This document shows, piece after piece, positions 11,707 through 24,289 of a DNA stretch of 64,000 nt. The stretch lies in the NCBI GenBank assembly GCA_020746105.1, contig CM036636.1, forward strand, positions 3,348,001-3,412,000, in the 5' to 3' direction. The stretch is from Trogon surrucura. Its lineage: Eukaryota > Chordata > Aves > Trogoniformes > Trogonidae. Below the pieces are notes generated by a model, which searched no databases, was not told the origin of the DNA, and was given only the letters and a program-made list of their open reading frames with translations. The position numbers and the translations under genes are program-made. Numbering within the stretch: the stretch's first letter is position 1; every line of letters starts with the position of its first letter.

Positions 11707-12190
11707 AGGGGAAGAAAGTGGGACATCAGCCTTAGCTCAGTGAAAACACTTCAAATTTTCTGAAAGTGCAGACTAGAAGAAGTGATAAATATTTTACAAT
11801 TTTAAAAAGACAGCATTGGTTCTGTTAATTTAAGTCATTTTTCATGTCGTTAATGTTTATCGCAGAAAGCAAAGACTTCTGGGGCTAATCTTCAGCTGCT
11901 TAAAATTAGTGTATTTCCATAGATGAATGAATCTGCTCTGACTTATTCCAGCTCAGCGTTTGACTTCCTACAAATAATGAAATTGTGAGGTAGGGATGTA
12001 AGGAAGGAATTAGCCAGGCTGCAGCTTGGCAGAAGTCACTGTGCTGTGTTCAAGAGTTCTGAACGCTCCAGACTGGAATTGGCCAAAACGCTCATTACAA
12101 ACAGCATTAACAACTTCAGGCCTTTGTAGTTGTTAAGTAGTCGCAAATCAACCCCGCTTTGCTTTCAGAGCTCTCGTTGTTTTGCAATTA

Positions 12191-12208
12191 CTCGGAGGCA
12201 ACTCCGAG
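12191..12208. other. Perfect 7-bp stem with GCAA loop
   Basis: CTCGGAG, GCAA, CTCCGAG: a perfect inverted repeat enclosing a GNRA-type tetraloop. It is too short to be called a functional RNA on its own, and no further pairing is obvious on either side. Confidence 0.4.
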
Positions 12209-15200
12209 GGGTCGCGTTCAGGCTTCGGGCCCCGAATCTGTTTTCTATTCCCACCCCGGGGTGTGGTTGGGCGTCCAAGTGACGTGGGATCCGTTCTGCT
12301 CCCTGATTGGGCAGCCAGAGCATTTTAAACATGATGGTAATTAATAACACGCTGCCCCGTTACGCTAATGGGAGCTGCAGGTGTTTGATGTTGCTGAAAC
12401 CTGGACTTCTACGGGACATTAAAATTTATTGCCCTTGTAGATCTGAGAGACTCCCGCCACGGACGAGCTCCCCGTTGCACTTGGCACTGGGCGAACGCCG
12501 AGGAGGTGCCCCCTGCTCCAAAGCTTTTACAGTCCGAGCAATTTTTAATCCCATTGTTAAAAATCACAATGCGTCGTGCCTTACGACTGTGTAACACAAT
12601 GTTCGTGAAGCAGAAAAAAAAAATGCGCTGAGAGACAGAGCGCTCACTTGAAAATCCTACATCTGTTGGAAAGGCTTGACCTACTTTGCACAAATGACCT
12701 TCAGAGGTACCGTCACGGACACGGGTTTCGAAGGGGTAGGGCAGAAGGATTGCCGCCGTGGTTTGATCGTGTTCGGGGTGTGAGATCGCTTTGCGCGCAG
12801 GCAGTTTTACATTTGGGCTCTGCGCTTCCCGCCCTCGTGATGTCTGTTGGAGACGATTATCGGCAGTGAACCTTGATGTGTGAAGCGTCTTTTAAAGTTT
12901 GATGTTACATAAACTGTGATGCCTGCTCATGTGTTCCCTAAGTGCACGAAATTTGATTGTGTTTCCACAAGAGGATGCGATTTATTGCCACCTTTTTTAT
13001 TTTTTTTCCCCTGGTTATCATTCACTTTGTTTTCTTTATGCTTAGGAGTCATCGTGACAAATAGTTTTGCCTTGTTTTTTGGGCTGAATAGACGTGGGGA
13101 TTTCAAGTTTGCCAAAGGAAACATGCTGCTCAGTTGCCTTGGAGAAGCTACGTGTGTGAATCACATTCCCATCTATCTCTTCCCTGCAAGTCTGATATAT
13201 CTAGTTACAGTTTACGCTGTGCTGCCCCTCAAGTGGTACAACCTCAATTTTCCCCTCCCTTAGACAGAAGCAAACAACCCCAAATAGAAAAGAAAAAGGT
13301 AATTTCAGAAAGATTTCTTCTCAGATTTTTTTTTTTTTTGATGAAAAGACAGACTTAAAGGAAAAACTCACTTGTGATGACTGCAGTTCTCTGTAGCGAA
13401 GAAAAAAGTATCCTATTTGTTTCGTTTCAAAAAGTTTTTTGGCCTTTGTATTTTTCACAGAGGCACAGATAATTTCTTTTTTACTCTAAGGTTTTGTAAA
13501 AAGCTCTGAACGTCCTCCAGAGCTGCGTGTTAGAGACCAGAAAGCTGAAGATTGAGACTCCTGAGAGTAATCTATAGTTGGGAAACTCAAAAGCATCCTT
13601 TAAGAAATATAGGTGCTCTACTTCATTTAATTAAATGCAGTACTTAGAATAAGTGAATCGGCTGTGTGAAATATCTTTTATCTGTCATGTTTTTGTAAAG
13701 AAATGAGACAATTTAAAGGTATGCTAATCTTTCCCATTATTCTGAAGCTAAGCTTTCAATAAGAAAAACTGCCTTTCAAATGCAAGTGTCATAGTTAACA
13801 CCTCTTTATAAAAGATAAATGATAATGGAAGAGGAAAACAATTACCATAGTACTTTCAGCCGTGAGGAAAGCCCTTGTGGGTGAAGTAGAGGTTCTTAGT
13901 TGAAGATTGTAGCAGACAATGCATCATAAAACAAACAACCAAGAATGAGGAAAAGCTAAACCTGACAGAAAATTATTTCATTTTATTTTCTTTTCACTTA
14001 ACTTGTTTTCCTGTGGCAGTCAAAACTGATGCTTCTGGTGGAATTAGCATGTTTGCCACCTCTATCTTTCGCTGTCGTAAACGTACTTTCACAAAGATTT
14101 AAGGACCGGCTGGAGCTGTGAATCACCCTGGGGAGGATCTTTTCTCTTTTCCTATTGACTCTAAGGCAGAGACACTTTCTCTGGTCCAGGCTGGTTCGAT
14201 GCCTCTGTTGTGCCCCGCTGTGCAATCTTTGAGCTGAAATTTTCAAGAGACCCAGTGGGGATGCCACAGATTTGGCAAGAATTGACTGTAAAAATACGAT
14301 GGACCCATTTGATGTTTCCAGCCTTTATGTGTTTCATTCTCTGTTACCTCAGAGCGCTCGGCCGGCAGCGACGAAGGTCGGTCGGAAGGCCCAGATCCAA
14401 CAGAGCCTCTGGCATGTGATTGCATTTAAACAGTAAATAGCACTGCCGTCGAGTCATATGAGTTGGGAAGAAGGATGACACTGGTCAAAGCGATGAGTAC
14501 CAGTCCCTTCTTTGGTTTCAGATGGTGAGTCGGCTCCGCAGTCCCTGCATGACCTTTGAAATCATTCAACCTTGCTGTGCATGTCTGTTAATCACTTATG
14601 TTCTTCTATATCTTCGTTTCTGGGGAATTAAGGAACAAGTATGTAGGGCTCTGTGAGCTTGATGTAATGAGACATTTCTAACTGCCATTTCAGTGTTTGC
14701 AGGCTTCCTCAACCCCTTCAGCTTTCTGGACTGATTAGTGATGTATGGAAGTTGGTCTTTGTCTTAAAATATGGCCATTTGGAAGGTGGAAGCGTATTTC
14801 CAGCTGACACTCGCTCAAAGGGAGAGGGAAGCGTGGTGTGTTGACCTGCATGTGGAGACCTGTCCTGGGGCCGTGTCGAGGACTGGAGTCATGGGCTGCC
14901 CCAGAGAGCAGCAAGATCAGCTGAGCTCGAGCCAGGCGTGCTCTCTGGAAAGCAGCAGGACCACGTTTGCTTGAATGTGTTCAGCTCCTCAGGTCTCTGG
15001 AAGATGGGACGGGTGGTTCCCAGCTGAGCAGTCTGTAGGATGCCCAGGAGGGATTCAAGCCCATGCAGGGCACTACCACTGGGTCTGTGCCCACCAACCT
15101 CAATCACTGCAAGGATCTGCCTCCCTCCTTAAGGTCCTGAGCAAATCCCACCTTTAGTTTGTGCAAATTAAGAGACACAACACAAAAAAGTAACAGATTA

Positions 15201-17726
15201 TGCAGATATGTAAAACAGTTGTGATTTCCCCTGCGATCTTCTCAGTACAATTCGATGGAGTGACTAGAACGAAGGAATATTGCTCAGTGCTCTTAGGCAT
15301 GTGAGATCTGACCAATAATACATTAGTAAGATAATACTTTCTTATCTCATACGTATGCTGGGAAGACTGATTAGTCTTTACCTGCAATGTGCTGGGAAAC
15401 TGGGAAGTGCTATTTGCCACAAATGCTAAGTACCGCTCTTACTGAGGCATCGGTGACTCAGTTCCTTAGTTTTAAATAAATAAAAGCCTATGTCATTAAC
15501 AACAACAAAATAAATGCACAAGGGCTTACTCAACAACAAATTCGTAGTTGACAAATTTGAATTGACAAAGCTCAAGTAATTAAAAGCATGAGCTGGAAAA
15601 GATCCTCAAACTTTGGACTAGGTCTGAGACCTGGAACTCTGCAGTGCTGAGGGCTTTTAGCTTTGCATCTCCACGTTTGTTTTTCCTCCCATTTCTTTCC
15701 AGCTAGGACTAATACCTTGGCTTTTATTTTAACACAGAGATGTCCCAAACTTTGTGACTATTAAGGGTGTCTAAGGATCCCAAAGCAATAAAAAGTATGT
15801 CCTCTTATGTATGGAACTTAAATTTTGGAGCAATGTTGCATTGCGCCCCTTTTCAGCGTCATTCACCTGGAGAGTGAATGGGATGGGCTCAGACAGTACG
15901 TGCTTTTCTTTTGTTTGTTTTGAAGCTTTAGTGAACACGAGTGTTTCTTAGGTGGGGAAGGCTGGTGAGGGTGTTCTATGAAGAACTTCTTTCCCTAGCT
16001 AGGTGGAGATTTGCAAAGAGAATAGTAGAGCTGATCCTGTGCTTGCTAGGAAACGTCCTGTCCTCTGAGATACGGAGCAGCTGGAAAGGGACACATCCCC
16101 ACGGTCATTCTAAAACTGCACCTGGCAGGCACCGCTGCCTGCTCTCCGTTAGCTTCATGGAGTTTTGCACTTCTTTGCTCGTTTGCAGGCTTTGCTGCCA
16201 TATCAAATGGTTAAGATCTAGTGGATTGTTTTTCTGGTTTAATTCCATGGGCGTGTTGGCAAACAGCAGATTCTACATGCTCTCTCTCATGACTTCTTCA
16301 AGTGAAGAGATAAGCTTAGCATCTTAATGTGGTATTGATCTGAGCCCTCTGGAATTTGAATTTGCTTGACTTTCTAAAGTTTGCATAGGTAGGATATCTG
16401 AACATCAGATGACTGTCAAGCTAGAGACTGGCCTGTTTGATCTGGCTAACTCATAATTAATTGAGTTGTTAATGTGAGTATTTGATAAGAACACCTGGGG
16501 GTGTTTGGCACAAAAGGTGCTGGAGATGTGGAGCTTGACAGATGGATGCTCTCCAAATTTAAATCAGGTAGGTCTTAAACAGTGATTTATAGCTGGAGAG
16601 AGTGGAATGTAAAGTGATGTGATATTTTCCAAGTGAAGCAGCCTGGTCTTTCTTAAGATCAGGATACAGGATGGAAACGATCTGAGCTGTCTATTAACAG
16701 CCTTCGTTTCAGCTGGAACAGGCCTTTCTATTGTGCTTTTTGTGCTGAGAGTCTCCCTAAGCACTTTGCCGTGACAAACCACATAATAGTTCAGTTTATG
16801 GAGGCAACAAATAGAGGAGTAATAATGTAGGTAATACCTCAGTACTGATTTAGGGGTACACTTTGACTTGCTAGCAAACCTCACACCCCGGGAAAATTGC
16901 CTGCAAGCCCACAAGAATTTCATCTCCCGTGATAGATAGGGAGAATATGAAGAGCTCTTATTCTTCCTGAGTTACATCTGCAGTCAGGCGCTGTGAAGGT
17001 TGTGGTAGCAGCTGCAGGGAGCTGTGTGGCAGCACCCTCACATGTGAACCAGGCGAGGTGGCAACACCTCTTCTCCGTAGCGTAACCAGTGGGACCGGAG
17101 AAGGAGAATCAGTTTTCACCTGAGGGTGTGTATCGTTGGTGAGATTACCCAGTGCAGGAGCTGGAGATGCATGGCATGGCGTTCTCTGCCAGTGAAGCAC
17201 CTTTCCAACTCCAGATGCTTATTTAGTTACTGCTTGCTGCTTTTGGTGGTAACACCCAGCGCAGGAGTGGACCCAAACAGTGCTCTGTTCCCACAAAGCT
17301 GCTTCTTGCTTCAGAGTCTGGACTTGCCGTTGCTGATTCCTTGTCATCCTGGGCTGTTCTAGTCTAATTTGGCAAAAATCAGAGCTGACTCTGGCCCTTG
17401 AACCTGATCATGTACTTTACGAAAAGAAAGAACAACTGACAACCTCCACATAGCCTGTTTTACTTAGGTGGGTGGAGGGGAATATACAGCAAGAACGTAT
17501 TATCTTCTTATTACATCATTCCCAAATATTTTTAACCTCAGTTGTACTAAGATTGTACCCAGAGCTGATTGAAACACCTGTTTTAACACATTCTTGGCTT
17601 GTTTTGCTCCTCAGACTGGAAAATTCCTCTGGGGAATGAATGCATTGCTTGAGGAGGAGGAGGGTGTAGGAAGCAGAGGTTGTGCAATGCACACTGAACA
17701 CCACATTCCTTTCCTGCACGGTACGT

Positions 17727-17744
17727 TATATATATATATATATA
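17727..17744. repeat. (TA)9 microsatellite
   Basis: Eighteen bases of uninterrupted alternating TA. Likely length-polymorphic. Confidence 0.9.
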
Positions 17745-18279
17745 AAACATGTTGTGAAAGCTTACTGCAGGGCAGCATTTAGGATAGAAGCCGTACTGTT
17801 TGCTTTCTGATCAAACCCATCAGGTGCCGAGCCACCAGGAACGTTCATTTACTCTCCAAATTTTCTCCTTTTGTGTCTGATGGCTGTTGAAGTGAAACCA
17901 GTGTCTGCCCATGCAGTTCTGGACTTTGTGCTGTCGCTGTTGGGAGAGGATCTGGACTAACCACTGTGCTGTTGTGAATCACACGTTAAAGCTGAGCTTC
18001 TCTGCCAGTCTCTTCTCAATTGCTTTTGTTCACTCTGTCTGTATCACCAAACCAAAGGCGTCACATTCCACTACAAAGAGTATTCGTATTTCGCAGGGGG
18101 TTCTGTTAAATGTACGCCCGGTCAGAGGCACTGCTGTATGCTGTGACATGAAAAGGAGTTTGGGTTTTTGTGCTGAGTTGTGTTGGTATTCAAGTCGTAG
18201 CAGTTTTAATTTCTGGTGCTAAATGACTGACTCCCTTTTCTTTTAGGAAAAATAGCACCTCAGTAGAAGATGAAATGTA

Positions 18280-18600
18280 TCATAGGTTGGGAGGGTTTCT
18301 GGTCCAACCCTCCGGCTCACAGCACGGCGAAGCTTGAAGTTAGCTGGGATTACTCAGGGCTTTGTACAGTTGGGGCTCGGTTGTCTTTAAGGATGGAAAC
18401 TCAGGGCAAATCTCTAACAGTACTTGCACTTAACTGTTATTTTTCCTCCTTTTCTAGCTGGAATTTTCTTACTGCAACCTGTGTTTTTCCTCTTGCTCTT
18501 TGTCTCTGCACCTCTATGAAGAGCTTGGCTCCATCTTCTCGTTGCCCTCCTGCTACGTGTTTGTTCTGAGACACCCCTTTAGCCTACAGGTAGGGCAAAC
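18280..18600 (-). mobile_element. Degenerate older CR1 fragment
   Basis: Scattered CR1 segments occur in the right order for a minus-strand copy. CATAGGTTGGGAGGG and GGTCCAACCCTCC (tail) come first, then CAGGGCTTTGTACAGTTGGG and AAGGATGGAAACTC, then a diverged T-rich stretch, then ATGAAGAGCTTGGCTCCATC and TTCTCGTTGCCCTCCTG, which match a conserved part of CR1 ORF2. Divergence and indels are much greater than in the copies at 19.6 and 25.6 kb, so this is an older insertion. The right boundary is uncertain and could extend to about 18720. Confidence 0.65.
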
Positions 18601-19552
18601 TCAGCGTTTCCGGCTGCTCTTCATACCTTGTGGGCTCTTTTGTCATTCTCTGAGCTTGGTCCAGCTCAGCCTCATTTTACTGACCTTGTGTTTTCCCTCT
18701 ATCTCTAGTTATGTCTGACTCTCAGTTCTTGGTTAATGTAACTAACTTAAGGGTCTCCTCTTCATTCATTTTGCTAAAATGAGTTTCAGCTCTACTCAGA
18801 TTATTTGAAACTGGGCTGTTGCTTTATACAGATACTGGGAATGGAAATGGTGAAGAAAGTCAAGTATAGAGGAGAATATACTCGAAACTGTTTGTTCGTA
18901 CAACTCAGTGCCCGCATCACAGGGAAGCAGGCATGAGGTTGCAGAAATACTCCGGGGTTTTGCACATATACATATACGCTGCTCTAGCTTCCTTGTCAAA
19001 TTCTTATGCTCAATATCCAAAATATCTCTGAATCTAATCAGATCTAGTCTGTACAGCTGACAGTCTTATTTCCTCAGGCCTGAATGCGGTTGGTAGCCAT
19101 GTATCCTTCTCGGTGACAATTGGGAAATAATTAAAATCTGGAAATCATTATCCAGGCAGGGATGGAAAAATATTTTCAATTTCCTAAGTTGCTGTGACAG
19201 TTTTCACATGAGTGCTTGCTTTCTTCTGAAACCCCTAGCTTTTCTCAGGGTTCATTGTTTCCCTTCAAAAAAACTTGTCTTCGCAAGAAGCACAGGCAGT
19301 GCTGGGGCGAGTGTATCGGTGATGCAGGAGGGCAGCTGCCTTCTGCCCTGAACGTGCATGTCTCTTCTTTCATCCTCTTTCTTCCTGTAATACCAACGCT
19401 GCAGACTCCTGAAGCCTTTTCTTATCGTTCCTCATCCATGTCCCACCTTTTGCACATGGTGGGTTTTTCCCTAAGCTGCTCTCAAGGGTTCAAGTCCAGA
19501 GCACTCTTGCTGATGCCGAGTTCAACAGCAGGTCAGGGACTTGTGTTGGGAC
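18601..19552. other. Unique non-coding DNA between CR1 copies
   Basis: No gene or clear repeat. A 152-codon open frame at 19216-19674 runs into the next CR1 and is not supportable. The AT-rich part around 19080-19170 could be regulatory, but nothing in the sequence proves it. Confidence 0.5.
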
Positions 19553-20222
19553 ATCATAGAATGGCCCAGGCTGGAAAGGACCTTATAGATCATCTAATCC
19601 AACGTCCCTGTCACGGGTGGGGGCGCCTCTCAACTAGATCAGGCTGCTCAAGGCTCTGTCCAACCTGGCCTTGAACACCTCCAGGGAAGGGGCAGCAGCA
19701 AATCTCTGGGTAATTTATTCCAAAGTCTTGCCACCCTTGGACTGAAGAATTTCTTCCTAAAATCTAATCTAAATCTATTCTCCTTCAACTTAAACCCATT
19801 CCCCTTGTCCTATCAGTGGACACTCTTGTAAAAAGTCCCCCCCCAGCCTTCCTGTAGGATCCCTTCAGGTATTGGAAGGCAGCTCTTAGGTCCCCCTGAA
19901 GTCTTCTCTTTTCAAGACGGAACAACCCCAGCTCCCGCAGCCTGTCCTCGCGGCAGAGGTGCTCCAGCCCCTGGATCATCTTTGTGGCCCCCTCTGAACG
20001 TGCTCCAATAGATCTATGTCCCTCTTATGCTGGGGACACCAGAACTGGACACAGTATTTGAGGTGGGGTCTCACAAGAGCAGAGAAAAGGGGGAGAATCC
20101 CCTCTCTTGCCCTGCTGGCTACGCTTCTCCTGATACATCCCAGGATGCGGTTGGCCTTCTAGGCTGCATGAGCATCTTGTCTATCAACACCCCCAAATCC
20201 TCCTCTTCAGGGCAGCGCCCTG
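19553..20222 (-). mobile_element. CR1 LINE 3' part (minus strand), 5'-truncated
   Basis: The copy starts at its 3' terminus (ATCATAGAATGGCCCAGG) and runs back through the CR1 tail into the C-terminal part of ORF2. On the minus strand it encodes recognisable CR1 segments such as [40 protein letters not shown] and STDRTRG. The frame breaks after KAGGG, where a run of nine C residues (nine G on the coding strand) lies. Its 5' end lies near 20222, next to a CpG-rich block. It is very similar to the plus-strand copy at 25612-26260 and carries the same tail as the SINE at 11521. It is a non-autonomous fossil lacking endonuclease and most of the reverse transcriptase. Confidence 0.93.
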
Positions 20223-20450
20223 ATTTGTGAGGGAGCTCTGTGGCTGTCCCCGCGGCCCCGCGTGGTGTGTGTGTGGCTCCGAGCAGAGCCTGACCGGCCC
20301 CGTGGCGCAGGGGACCCACGCGTGGGGTGACCTGGCACGGGGACCTGTGTGCGGCATCGGCAGTTGCCGGGGTCTCTGCGTGGCAGCTCCGCCAGAAGGT
20401 GCCCAACTGGCAGGATCCCACTGCGGTCAGAGTACGGACCTGTGAGACTT
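20223..20450. other. CpG-rich block next to the CR1 5' end
   Basis: About 220 bases of clearly higher GC and CpG content (for example CCCCGCGGCCCCGCGTGG, ACCCACGCGTGGGG). It starts exactly where the CR1 homology stops. It could be a small CpG island, or a 5' CR1 portion too diverged for me to recognise. No open frame here has a known product. Confidence 0.5.
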
Positions 20451-22275
20451 CATTTAGGGACCTGAATCAAATTTCTATCTATATGACCTTTTCTTTTTTC
20501 TGGCTCTGCTTGTAAAGAGCAGTAGTAGGTGCTGTTATTTTTGGAAGTGGCTTCAGTTGTGCTGAGTTGCCTGTTAGGAGCTGAAATACAACTGTCCTTT
20601 ATTTCAGCTGGAGGCATTTCCATATAAAAGCTTCTTTAACTTGTCACTGTATTGTAAATTTATTTTGGGGGTTTTAACGTTGAAGTCTGCCCAGCATGTA
20701 GTATTAGTGAGAGTGAAATTACATGAATGTGAAATGGAGGAGTTTAAATATTTAAAGGACACTAAATGAATTAGGTTTCATTCTCCCACTGAAAGAACTG
20801 TTCTCTGTGTTTCTCCCCAGCATTTTATGGCACACATACATTATAACTTCAGACCAAGGATCCATAATGCATTCAGGCACTATTTCTAGTTTCTTCTTTT
20901 TTTTGGCCTGCAGTGTCTCGCTTAGCTAAAAATCAATTTGTTATTACATGAATTCCTGCAGGACATAAAGCTATCTACGTAACCAGCCCAATTAATTAAT
21001 ATTTTTGCACTGTACTTTAATCAAACATAATAGCCAGGCAGTTAAATATGACCACTCATCAGTATTTTTCAGTGGAGCATATTCTTTGTGATTAAATTAC
21101 TACTGTAATCTATCCATTCCACTACCTTCCCGTTGGAATGAAGTGTTCTCGGCAGGAGCAGAGAAAGACCGGGAGGTGAGAATACAGAGGAGATGGCGGA
21201 GAGGCTGCCGAAGTCTTTGCAAATGTGTAGTCCAACAGGTGACTGTGAACCTCTCAGTGGGCATTCTGGGTCCGTTCGACTGTTCATCTCGCTATAGAGG
21301 ATCACCAGAGCTATGTCCTGGGGTCACTTTAAAGCTCTCTGAAACATGGTTTGCTCCTTGCAGGACTGATGGAGACCCCGGAGCCCTCCCCATTCTGTAG
21401 GTTACTCTCATTTACCCCAGTTTCCCGCACTGTTCGTAGGGGCATGATCCAGATGAAGGCTGTGGCAAAGCAAAACATCTAAGCCCTCAGGTTTTCCCGT
21501 TGTGCCTTGTCTCTTCTCACCCCTGAGACTGGGGCTTGGTTTACATGGGCATAAACCCACTGCTGCCGTGCAAGCAGAGAAATATGAAGAGTTCGTTGTA
21601 CCGGGCTGGTTATTTTCCTGCCCCGGTGGAGCAGAGAGCCTCAGACATAGTAATATGTCCTATAAAAATAGTTCTTATACCTTTTATTGTGCATTCTCCT
21701 GCGAGATAAGACACTGAGTTGAAAAATACCGTCTATGGGAAGTATTGTCCCTTGTGTCTCAAGACGAGGAGAGAACAGGGCCAAGGGTTCTGCCTGGTTG
21801 GTGGATGCTGTCGGTCGCTTGAGACAGTGGCCAAGCTGAATATAGGAACAGGTTCCTGGAGATAATCAAAGCAGCAGTTTGCACTTCAGCTACAGCTCTT
21901 AATGACTGTCCCGAGCAACTCGAATGCTTTTTGAATGTGCTAAACCCGTAGGCACGTGGGTACCTGTGGCCAGTGAGAGAACTGCAGAAAGTCAGGGCTA
22001 GGGAAGATCTCCGTAGCCTGACAGTTCCCCAGCTATTTTGACTCAAGGACTATCGTGATTTCTTTAAAAAAATATACAGACTGTCTTGACCAGCTTTGTC
22101 ACAGTTGTTTATTGTTTAAGCCAAGCAAATATTAGGCTAAACTACGAATGTTTATGTATTGCTGTTTGTTTGCGTGCAGATGTATGTGTACAAGAGGTTG
22201 TTACAACTGCTTTCACCTGCAGTCAGTGCCTCGGAGTGCTGGAAGCTAAGTCTGGATTTGAAGTATTTCTGTGTT
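20451..22275. other. Unique non-coding DNA, partly AT-rich
   Basis: No exon is supportable. The interval 20560-21060 is AT-rich, with several intact homeodomain-type cores (TTAATTAAT, AATCAATTTG, TTTAATCAAAC), and looks like candidate regulatory DNA. A weak CR1-tail-like string near 21990-22030 is too diverged to call. Confidence 0.45.
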
Positions 22276-22330
22276 TCATAGAATCATAGAATGGCCCAGG
22301 CTGGAAGGGACCTTAGAGATCATTTAATCC
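22276..22330 (-). mobile_element. Tail-only CR1/SINE fragment
   Basis: Fifty-five bases match the shared CR1/SINE 3' tail: TCATAGAATCATAGAATGG at the left, then GGCTGGAAGGGACC and TTAGAGATCATTTAATCC, then an abrupt end. The string GATCATTTAATCC matches the SINE at 11521 (the CR1 copy at 19553 has GATCATCTAATCC), so this may be a severely 5'-truncated SINE rather than LINE. Two copies of the terminal ATAGAATC-type octamer are kept. Confidence 0.85.
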
Positions 22331-24289
22331 TTATTTTCTCTTTTCTTGTGTTCTCTATTGCTACCATTTTGGGAGTAGAGAAAGAAGGAAGAGGTGAATT
22401 GAGTTAAAAAAAAAAAAAAGTGGGGATGGGAGGAAGAAAGGTGAAGGAACCGATGCCCAGTCTAGTAACAGGAGAAAAATCCCAAAATCCAGTTCAGCCA
22501 AATCTGTGGAGTGTCCAACGTCTCAGCTTTCCTTTTGAAAGCAAAAAGCAGTTTTGACTTTTCAGGAAATGCGGAGCTGATGTATTAAAACTTTGAATGA
22601 AAACATTTCTGTTAAGTGTAACTGTTTGGCCAGAAGGACCCTCAACAGAAAAGCTCTCGAATGAAAGACTGACCCAACGGTGAAGGATTCACCTGCTGCT
22701 CTCCCGGCACCGCTGCCTGCACGGAGCTTCCCCCGCGCGGGCACTGGTCACGGGTTTGCTGCCTTCGCAGTCGAGATCGTTGCTGCTCTTCACGCCCTCC
22801 ACACACACAGTCACAGCTCTTGCATTAATTAAAAGAGAGGCCTTTTTACTTTCTCCAGAAGTCCCATCCCTGTGCAGATGCAGCCTGAGGGATATTTCTT
22901 TTCCTCTCCCAGCAAAGATTGCATAAGGATTGCTAGCACGTGGATCCAGTGCGTGGTGTGCGGCAGCCAAATAATCATGGATTTAAGAGTCCCTCAGCAC
23001 TCATTCACACGCCAGACCGTAACCGCTCTGATTTTCCCCTTTCAGCAGCTGCAATACCCAGGCACAATGGGGTGAGTTAAGGTTAAGGATGTCGTTTCAG
23101 CTTTAACTTGGAATGTCCTAGCTTTGATGGCCCCAAGCCAAATCCTTAACATTATTTTAATGTCGTTTTTCTTCTTCACTTTATGTTTGCATACATTTAA
23201 AAACAGAGCAGGGGTTACTTATGTCACAGCTGTGCATACTTTCGAAGGCCAGCGGATAAATACAGGCTTTATACTCCAAGAGGAAATTTTTTGTAGGACC
23301 CAAAATACAAGTTGGTTGAGAGTTTGGTTGGTGGACGCGATTGGCAGCTGGTGCCAAGAGCTGTCTCGCCGTTGATTCCGATGGAATCGGGTTGATTTAT
23401 CTCTGTGGAGGATCTGGTCCTCGGTTCCTCTCTAAGCTCAGAACTTTTTTCTGGCTACTCGACATATATTTTTGTTTATATAGAATTATCTGTCTCTTCC
23501 CACCCATTTCCTACTTCCTGTCTTTCCAGATTTAGGCTTTAATTTTGCACAGACTGAATCTATTTATCTGATTCTTTTTCCTAAAGAAAAAAAAGTATTT
23601 ATTTTTAAACCAAACAAGTGCTGCATGTTTTGCATTGGTACCCAAGTGACTCGGTTGAGATCCTGGCTGAGTGAAATTTTTCAGTTTGTTTACTGGAGTC
23701 TTCCCCAGCAACTTGACTAATTCTTCTTTTTCTGGTGAGGATTAATGATGTGCTAAAAGGTGTTTTAGTCTATTTCTCTGGTATCGAAGCATTGAGCCAA
23801 TATCTATACTATGAACTGTCAAAGGACAAAAATGCTTTAGAGACATTTTCAAACAAATTTCTTAGCCAACTGGTAGAGAAAACTATTGTTTTGTTTTCTT
23901 TGGGATCTTTGTTGTTGATTTCTATGTAACAGAATGCTGATTTTTAGGATTAATGTCTTTTTTTTTTTCTTGGTTTTCTTATTTTTATCCTGGGTAGAAG
24001 TTTCAACTCTTTGTTCTCCTTACAATCAGAAAGTCTTTGAAAATCTGGAAGCCATTTTTTTTTTCTTCCAAAACAACCTGGGATTTTTGTGGAGGCGCCC
24101 AACAACTGCAACTTTAATTACATACATGTAGTTGCAATGGCAAAAAGGAATGACAGCGGTGCCAGCTGAGACCAGTGCATTGTGTACCTGGCAAAACTCC
24201 AAGAGACCAGCGGAAGGTTTTCCGCTGACCTTAATAAGCTTCAGGTCAAGCCTTAGACTTGTAAGATGAAATTTATTTCTTTGGCGTCT
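22331..24289. other. Unique non-coding DNA
   Basis: No gene is seen. An A run lies at 22406-22419 and T-rich runs at 23955-24070. Open frames are under 100 codons and unremarkable. The sequence is AT-rich from 23440 to 24130. Confidence 0.55.

Larger units (their letters stand above)
11707..18279. other. Unique non-coding DNA, no gene seen
   Basis: A 6.5 kb stretch with no supportable exon or recognisable repeat. Minor items are a short perfect hairpin at 12191-12208, T runs (13326-13339), a modest CpG-richer patch near 12180-12300 and a (TA)9 microsatellite at 17727-17744. Open frames up to about 128 codons (15941-16327) occur but have no recognisable product and no paired splice signals that I trust. 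Confidence 0.55.

Noticed and set aside
21980..22035. A CR1-tail-like string before the tail-only fragment
   Set aside because: Only short matches (GTCAGGGCTAGGGAAGATCT) and no terminal octamer; it is within chance for this length.
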